Assembly: GCF_001039355.2 (NCBI RefSeq)
Contig: NW_019773907.1
Location: 1-35,161 of the forward strand
Source of the DNA: Lingula anatina
Lineage: Eukaryota > Brachiopoda > Lingulata > Lingulida > Lingulidae
Reading direction: 5' to 3'
DNA: 35,161 nucleotides
The notes below the pieces were generated by a model, which saw only the letters and a list, made by a program, of their open reading frames with translations, was not told the origin of the DNA and made no database searches. Shown in pieces: positions 1 through 8,598 of this stretch; position 1 is the stretch's first letter, and every line of letters starts with the position of its first letter. The translations under genes and the position numbers were made by a program.

Positions 1-2120
1 CGCCCTCATAGTTATAAAAATAGTAAAGGTTATGCTCTTCTGATATAATAATACAACAGACTAAGACAGTGTAAAATCTTTTTTATTGTTTCTTTCTTAA
101 AACGTGTATTTTTTGCACATGAACCTCACTCACTGTACACACCATTATGTGGTTTAAACCAAGATTAAAACACAGTAGGTATAAAGGAAGACTCACAACT
201 GATAAAACCAAAACAATGAAATAATATTAGTATATAAACGCAGAAATTCTAAAAGACAACATCTGAGTATTCCCACTTTTGGACAGACTAGACAAGTTCA
301 CAAAACACAGGTGCACTAAATGCTTGTCAAACAAAATGTGTCTTATAACTGTTCTACTTTTTTAAAATAATTTTGACAGTATCTGATATGTACAATAAAA
401 CATCCTCACACCATGGCCTAGACAGATAAAGAGGTGAAATGTAATGAAACTTGGACAGGAGTTATGACTAAATATTTTGACCAAAACTAAAACTGCAAAT
501 CCACTTAATTTTGTCGTTCATAGCATACTTCTTTATACCAGATGATACCAAGCGATGAATCTAATAAAAACCAAGGAACAACCTCATGTAGATAAAGTAG
601 CTTGTCATAGCAGAGAAATGACATATTGAGACATCTTTTTTGTGCAATATGAATATGCTTCTCATGAAATTGACACAGATACATTTGATTTAATACAAGA
701 AATACTATAAGTAAATAAATAAATAAAATAAAACAAATAATAATATAACAAGCAGAGGCATAGTTTTCCTGTTAAATTCCTTGGGTTTGATTTTCATTTC
801 TCAAAGATCAGTGATAAACAATAAATAAAAACACCGTTTACCAAGCATTAATTTTGCAACTTCTGAATACAGAGTATAATTTCAACACAGAACAACACTC
901 ATCATTTCTGATACATATCTGCAAGCCTGGTATGTTCCAGTTTTAAACTGTATTTGGCAATTCAATCTGAATGTTTTGAATTTTACTAATACTACTACCT
1001 AATATCTATGCTACCCTAATTCATACGGAAGAATATTCTTGTTTTATAAATTCATTCCTCAATAAAATGTCAATCACATATCCCAAGTATGCATTTCTTT
1101 GACATAAAAAAACTGTTCAATGTTTAGTATGCAAAATGATTGAAAAAGGTGATATACTGAACAAATTAAAGCACCACCCCTATCAAAGAAACAAATCACA
1201 TTACTATTATGGCTCTAATGTCTGTGCACTGTATGTAGGTAATTCAAATATCAATTTTTGACAATATGGCATGGTCTGTTTGGAACTAAAGAAAAAATGC
1301 TTCTGCACGTATCAGCAGGAACAAATTTTCATTTCAAACTGAGATCAAAGAGTTTCTGACAGCTATGGAGATATACTGCGACATAGGACTCATTTCCATT
1401 GTTCTATGTAATATCAGTATTAACTACACTAAGATATAGGAAAATTAAAGCAAGGATATTTGACAAAAAAAAATTACATCTCTTGTCTAAAATGCACAGT
1501 GAATCTTAAAGTAAACAAATAAAATTCAAACAAAACAAATGAGTAGTTCATATGAATGGCAGCTGTTTGTGATACAAATTCAATTCATAGCTTCACAAAT
1601 CTTATAACTATTACAATGCTATGGTACACCTTAAATAATTATATCACTTAACACCACAGCAAATAATAAATAACTAAATTCTATTAGGAACACGGATAGA
1701 CATTATAAAAAGGAAAATGTATTTAATAGGAATACAGGCTATGAAACACATTACTTGTTTTGTGTTATTAAATACCATCAGCAGTACTTTAACATTACAC
1801 TTCCGTTCTATAATAGCTATCAAGAAACCTTGGAGCTTGCTTCTTCAGCTAGGGGTTGTTTACAAGAAATGCTTATGGAGATAGTTAAAGAAAATTGTAC
1901 ATCCCTAATGTCTGAATGTCTGGTATTTGAGGTCAGAAATCATAAAAACTTCTTGTCTATTACTCCTCACCACCTTGTGCTGTCACAATAAATTTCTTCC
2001 TTAGAATCCCCTTTCTCAGTCATTAAAATCAAAGTAGATATTCATTGCATTGCTTTTGTTATATATCAAAATTAAGTGTAAAGAATGATCACAACACGTT
2101 ATTAGTACCAAGGTTAAACC
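1..2120 (-). other. 3' flank / probable 3' UTR of CPT1
   Basis: This AT-rich stretch follows the CPT1 stop codon in the transcript direction. I see no convincing coding exon in it. The 78-codon plus-strand frame at 1755-1991 has no recognisable domain. Possible minus-strand poly(A) signals are ATTAAA at 1727-1722 and AATAAA at 87-82, so the 3' UTR could be about 0.4 or 2 kb long. The true end cannot be set from sequence alone. Short AAAT runs occur near 712-735. Confidence 0.4.
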
Positions 2121-2189
2121 TCACACTTCAAACAAATTCTTCAAATCATCCAGGGCCTTCACTATGGTCCGACCAAATCTTTTTGCATT
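2121..2189 (-). CDS. CPT1: CPT1 last coding exon with stop
   Basis: This exon encodes the 22 C-terminal residues [10 protein letters not shown]... to ...LFEV, followed by TGA at 2123-2121. The acceptor is a T-run followed by CAG. It matches the HRFGRHLKEA-type C-terminal helix of the family. Confidence 0.93.
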   Translation of the reverse strand, partial: NAKRFGRTIVKALDDLKNLFEV

Positions 2190-2574
2190 CTGAAAAAAAA
2201 TAAATAAATAAATAAATAAAGAAGAGAACATAAAGATCAAAATGTATCACTTGGTATTTAGAAATTTGAAAAATGGACGGTAAATATTTCAAAGGATGGA
2301 TGTGACACATAAAATAGTACTTACAGTCTCTGCGCAGGATCTCTTGCAGGAGATGTGGAAGAAGATTGTGTACTCTCCAGCAATAATGTAAGACACACCA
2401 TAACCGTCATCAGCAACCTAAATGGGACAGGCATGAGAAACACATATTTAGACATTACAATATAAAGACACATATACTTTTAAACAATTAATTGGTGGCT
2501 TCAATTTTACACTCATAATAGTAACTGTTATAAGTAAATGAATATGACAGCCACAAAGAAACTGCCAATAAACA

Positions 2575-2615
<41 letters not shown>

Positions 2616-2883
2616 ACGCACACACATGCATGCATCAGTATCTCTTAACCATGACTTACTGGCCCAAAGCCACCTCCTGCACAAATATGGTCTGGGTGTT
2701 TCAACAAATCCAATCTGTCTGTCTGGGTGTGCGGTGTCTAAAATAAAATGTAAATGGCGATTAATATTATGTTATATACATATATGGCATTTCATATCAA
2801 AGGGTTGAACTTACATATCAGAAATTTATATAATTGGACTATTCTATATTTATTACTCAAATTGCTCTGTGTCATCTTTTTTC

Positions 2884-2935
<52 letters not shown>

Positions 2936-5900
2936 GGGTGGGAGGGGCATGGAGCAGGGCTGTAAGATACATACCTGGCTAGTGGACAGCCTCCATGGTT
3001 CCCCTAGCACTTCTTTCAGGAATGGAGATTCAATCTCGAGGTACTTTGAAACCACATATAGACAGAACAAGTGCCTGTCGATGCCATTGCCAGTCATGGC
3101 CAGGCGGTATGATTCCTGATGAGTCTCTGATGCCTTTTTGAACAGGGCCATCTTTTCAGCTTTCTGGAATGATAAATAGAAATGACAATGATTTGACAAT
3201 ATGTTACAACTCCTATGCATAGAAAAAACTGTCATTTTCAGTACAATCATAATCAGCTTAAATTTATCAAAGGTTACACTTACAGTTTTGGTTTTGTCAT
3301 CCATGGCTCTGGCAAAGTTGGCAGCATCTATTGTGCAGGAGCGAACAGTTTCTGTCCTACCCTCCCTGAACAGTCTGGTCATTGAGGCTTCATAGGTCAA
3401 GCAAAATTTTCCAGCATCCTTTTGTAGGAAAAAGAAAATACATACCTGTCACAAAATTGTGCACAAAATCAATACTGGATTAGCTATATTTGTAAGTTTA
3501 AAACATCACAAAATTGTTGCAAACAGTAAACAGTTTTGCTAGGGGTGGCCAACTACACTCTGTTAAAATTCATAATATATCACAGCCATTTTAAGTGTAT
3601 AGCCTTACAAAATCTATAAACACAATATTACTATCAGTAAGTTAACAAGGCAGCAAAGCTGTCAAATGTACAGACAAAAAGCAGGAAATAACTATGCACA
3701 AAATAGGCTAATGTCAATTCTGATGCAAAAGTACATTATGTTAAACTGCAAATTTAACATCAAATTTTAATTATGCTCAACAGGTAATACCAATGTAAGT
3801 AAAATGTGTAACAAGCATAAGGCTTCAGGCCCATGGGAGTTCAAGTTCACACTTTGAACATGTATAACTTCCAGAAANCAAAGGAAAGACTCAACTTCAT
3901 CAAAATGCAACAAATCCACATCAAGATAAGCATATTTAAAATGATATCATTTATATCTTACTACTCAAACTTGGATCATGAAAATATAGTTATCTGTTTC
4001 ACAATTATCACTAATCCACTGAGATTCAATCATTAAAATAACTTTTTTGATATATTTTATAAAAGGTTAATCCTTAAACCATATACATACACACGAAAAA
4101 TCAACTTGAAGAGTAATTTATCATTAATTCATGAAAAGTATGGAGAATACGTCTGTTCCCAATTTACTTTTAACTTTCATTGTGTAAAACTAAAAAAAAA
4201 AATCACAAAAACACACACACAACACTATTACTACTAATAAACAAAAATCATAATATCACATGCAAATTGGTATTATATGTATATAAAGTTTCCATGAAGT
4301 GAATGAACAGGATGAACTTGATCAATCCCCATTTTGCTTGTTATTTCACCGATGTGATGAAGTAGCAATGGATAAGTTTCCTCTGGAGGCACCCTTGACC
4401 TTGAACAGTACTGACAGGTATTTTATAATTACCCAGTTTCTGTATCTATAGCCATAGTAGTCTCCCACAGATGAGCCATTATGGGGGCATCAGCCCTAAA
4501 GAAAACCCACATAATACTAACAAAATTGAACAAACTCAGAGAACAGATAAATCATGCACAAGGGACAGAAAAAGCAACAAGAAAAGCAAAGACAGAAAGT
4601 GCATGCTTGAAAATGATCAATGCAAAACCTTCAATACCTTCTATACAGCATAACAAACAAAATGCATGGTTTGTGACATCTTGGGTATAATGTCATAAAA
4701 TGTTGTAAAACATCTATCAATTTTATAACCAAAAATGTTATCAGTGACCACAAAGATTGATCAATTTGGACAAAACATATGCTCAGCAGTAAATAAGTAC
4801 TGCAAAATAACATGCTTTTGTTATGTATAACTATAATTCTAGATCTTTATTCAGATCCATTTGTCGAGGTATTGAAGTACCACATTTGACCAATTTTAAT
4901 CCGCAGAATTACACCACAGTTACATCCACCACAGAAACTGGAGAGTTGTTACCAAGAAAAGAAATGCAAAAAGGGGTGCAAATACAGATGATAAATGCTG
5001 TGTCAAATATAAATAATAATAATAATAACAAAAATGTTTCAATAACCATGCATAGATTCTTGTGTGTGACAAGACAGTATCCATACTTAACAGTAAAAAG
5101 CCTGCTGAGTATGTATACACATTCTCACAAAGGTATTTTTCCAGGGCCCGTTACCAAAATATAACAAAATGTAACCAGATCCAAAGGTCTTGCACACACA
5201 CAAGCTTGAATGTTAGTATGTATAACCCACCAAAATTGTGTACATTAAAGGGCAACTCATACCCTAAATGAGCTATATCTTCACTTATTCCATATTCCCA
5301 CAGATGAGCCATGATTGGAGCATCAGCCCTAAGAATCAGTAGCAAAAGTAAAGAACATCTATTTGGACAAGCAGGGGGTGAAAATCTACTTGGAAAATGC
5401 CAATTATTCACAAGATTTGATCTGCAGAAAACACCATATATGAATTGCAATCACTGGTGGTTGAATCCACTGCAGATATGCAGTTGAAAATGTCTAATGC
5501 ATACAGATGATGACAAAGACAGTTTGGTTAACATAAGTAAAATCCACAAATCAAACAGAAGTAAGAAAGGTGCACTTCACTATGACCCATAATATAATCA
5601 TCTCAGTAAAGTACTCTATAATTTCAATTGGTTAAAACACAGAATTTAGTGTCTACACTAACTTTATTGAGACAATTTAAGAAACATCAAAACCACATGA
5701 TTACAAAAATACACATATAAATATACATGAATTATGTTATCAAAAATCACATTTAACACTACTTCAGAATACTTAAAGGCTGCGTAAGTTTCTTCTGTGG
5801 CATACTGCCTTTATCTCAGCTGTATTGAACAGGTTATATCAATTTTATATCAATTTTAATGGTAAACTTTGCTGGAGTATATTTTTTTGACATTTATAAA

Positions 5901-8551
5901 TGATGAACAAGCACTGCTTATTAAATGACAACTCTCTTTGACAATTGACACACTTACCAGGAATGTTCAGCATTGAATCCAATCTAGAATTATAGAAACA
6001 TTTATATATATATATATATTTCACATATGAAACATCTATTTAACACATGTATATTAAGTGAGCACATAAATATCCTGTGAATTCTCAAATACTGGGCATT
6101 AAAATATTTGTTGACACTGTAAAACTGGAAATTATCTAGAGAATAAAGTCAATGAAAAATGATGACTAAATCAAAAAATAAAAGAATCTAGGCAAATAAA
6201 AGTACAACACACACACACACCAAGGTGTTAAAAATTTGAAAGCATCATACTCACCCTGCCATTAGCACTGATGATAAGATTGAAAGTCTTATCAAACCAT
6301 CTGTCATAGCCTTTTCCATGCAGCATGGCACGGGCCCAAGAACTCAACTTGTTGGGCTCATTCTGCAAAACAAAGCGTTTTAAGTTAAAAATCCCACCTA
6401 TACAGGTATTCAACAGCTTATATTGAAACACTGAAATTAGGACGCTGCTTTGTAATCTATCCTACACTTTTCCCAGGAGTCATTTCAAAGCAAATCTTAG
6501 GTACTTTATTTATGAAAAAACAATATTTGTTCTAGAAATACTTTTACTCATTTATTTATTCAAGTTAAATTCTCGTGTATTTCTCCTCACCAGATCAATG
6601 TATCTTGGTTCATCATCCAACACTACCACAAATGCAGACTGGAAAAATAAATATCACACAAAAATTGAATTGTACTTTTGTAAAAACTATTTATTTTTTT
6701 CACAACGTTAATGACATATTTATTGTAAGTTCCAAATCACACTTATGTGTGCTAAAAGCAAATTTTTATGAGTTTAAAATACAATGTTCCTATATTTCCA
6801 AATAAATGAATTTCTAGTAAATCTAATAATTTTGCCACCATTCAAACTCCATTGTCTCAATTCCTTTTTACCTTTTCAATAGAATCCAAAGAAGTCTTAT
6901 TAACACCCTTTCCAAAGTATTCTTTCCTTGCTTTTGCCCATGGAATTCTGTCTCCAGCAGTTAGGGCTCCAAGTTTTTCTTCACCTTTAGCAGGCTCATG
7001 ATTATCTTCAATGATCTTTTTAAAGCTCCTGGTAACAAAAATTAAAATAGCTTTGAAAAGATTTAAAAGCATTCCACAGTCTCATCAAAACAAAAAACAT
7101 CTCAATAAAAATACATAAGATTGTGCCTTATATCATGTGAAACTAAAAGTTATTTGAACTTCTGAGAATAAATCTATCAGTAACGAAAATTTGCAGAAAA
7201 CAATGAAAATGCTGCTGAACAAAATGATGTAGTAGTATTCATTTTTTTCTTGACACTAAAACTTACAATTCCAACTCAGCAGGATTAAGCAGTCTGCCCT
7301 TGTAATGGATATACATTTTGTAGTAACAGCCCTTGTGGTAGACCACTATGTGGCGAGAGTCGTACCAATGAACCAACTTGTCTAGAAAATGAAAGGTAAA
7401 AATATCTCTTCAGACTTGATGAAAATAAATTTCAAACCACCTGAATAATCATATTTATTGTTTATGCACATTTTTCAAGAAATAAGCTGATCTAACTTCG
7501 ACTTCGCCAGATAACACAAAAGAGAAGAAAAAATTGCCCAGTTACAGAATCTACTTAATTTACTTAAAAGTAATGAAGTCTGAGGACTAAATTTTATACA
7601 ATTTCTGGAATTATATGCCACACACTCACCTGTTTCCACACCAGGCAATCTAACAGAGTTGAACTGTCTTTCATACTGCTGGGAGCACAGGGGAACAGTA
7701 CCATTCAGCAGGATCTGAAAAATAAATATCATCCTTTTAGGAACAGTATATAAAAAAATGGCGTGAAAAAATACAAAAAATACATTTTGCTGAAATGAAC
7801 ATCATTTTTTAGCATTAACTGATTTAAGTTCTTTTCAACTTGACTATTAACAATCATTTTAATAAATTAACTTATATAAAAACTTTCATCTCTCTTTAAC
7901 CTTATAGCCAGGACAACAACAACTTATGCCCCTCATGCTTTAGACATATGCACATACACCCAGACCATGCTGTTGTGAGATAGAAGATATAGTCTGGATG
8001 ACTGGTGCTATATTTTGGCGAAATTGCTCAAAATGTGGAAAAAGCATGAAACTTGGCACAAATGTTCTTTGGTCTATACTGATCATTTTCAAGGGCAGTG
8101 CCCAAAATTTCAAAGCGTTGCTTAGCAACCGTTGCTATGGAAGTGAATTTCCTTAGTAACAAGCTAATTAGACCTTTCTTGTCCAGTTTAAATGGTTTAG
8201 AAATGCTAATAAATATGTTTCAGGGCATCAGAACTATCACTAAACTATTTTAAGGCAATTAAAACCCAAATTAACCTTAGCCACGATTGCTAGGCAGCAT
8301 ATTACCCTAGCAACAAGCATTTAAAGTTGCGTTAGTCTATTAAGTAAGGCAAATCTATAATACTAGCTAAGAATTACACTTTTGAGCAAGATGTTCATAC
8401 TTTTAATCCAGTAAGTTGAACCAATTGTGTGTTTACACATATCCGATCAAATAAATTGCCAATGCAGATACTTAAGGCAGCATTTTCAAAATAAGTAACC
8501 AGCCATTTCCATGCTTTTATCACCTTACGACTCTTTATAAAACTTTGCAAT

Positions 8552-8598
<47 letters not shown>

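Noticed and set aside
1755-1991. 78-codon plus-strand ORF after the CPT1 gene
   Set aside because: No domain, no splice context, AT-rich region expected to be CPT1 3' UTR.
2448-2808. ORFs on both strands through the TG repeat
   Set aside because: The open frames come from the microsatellite, and part of the minus frame is a real CPT1 exon read into its introns.
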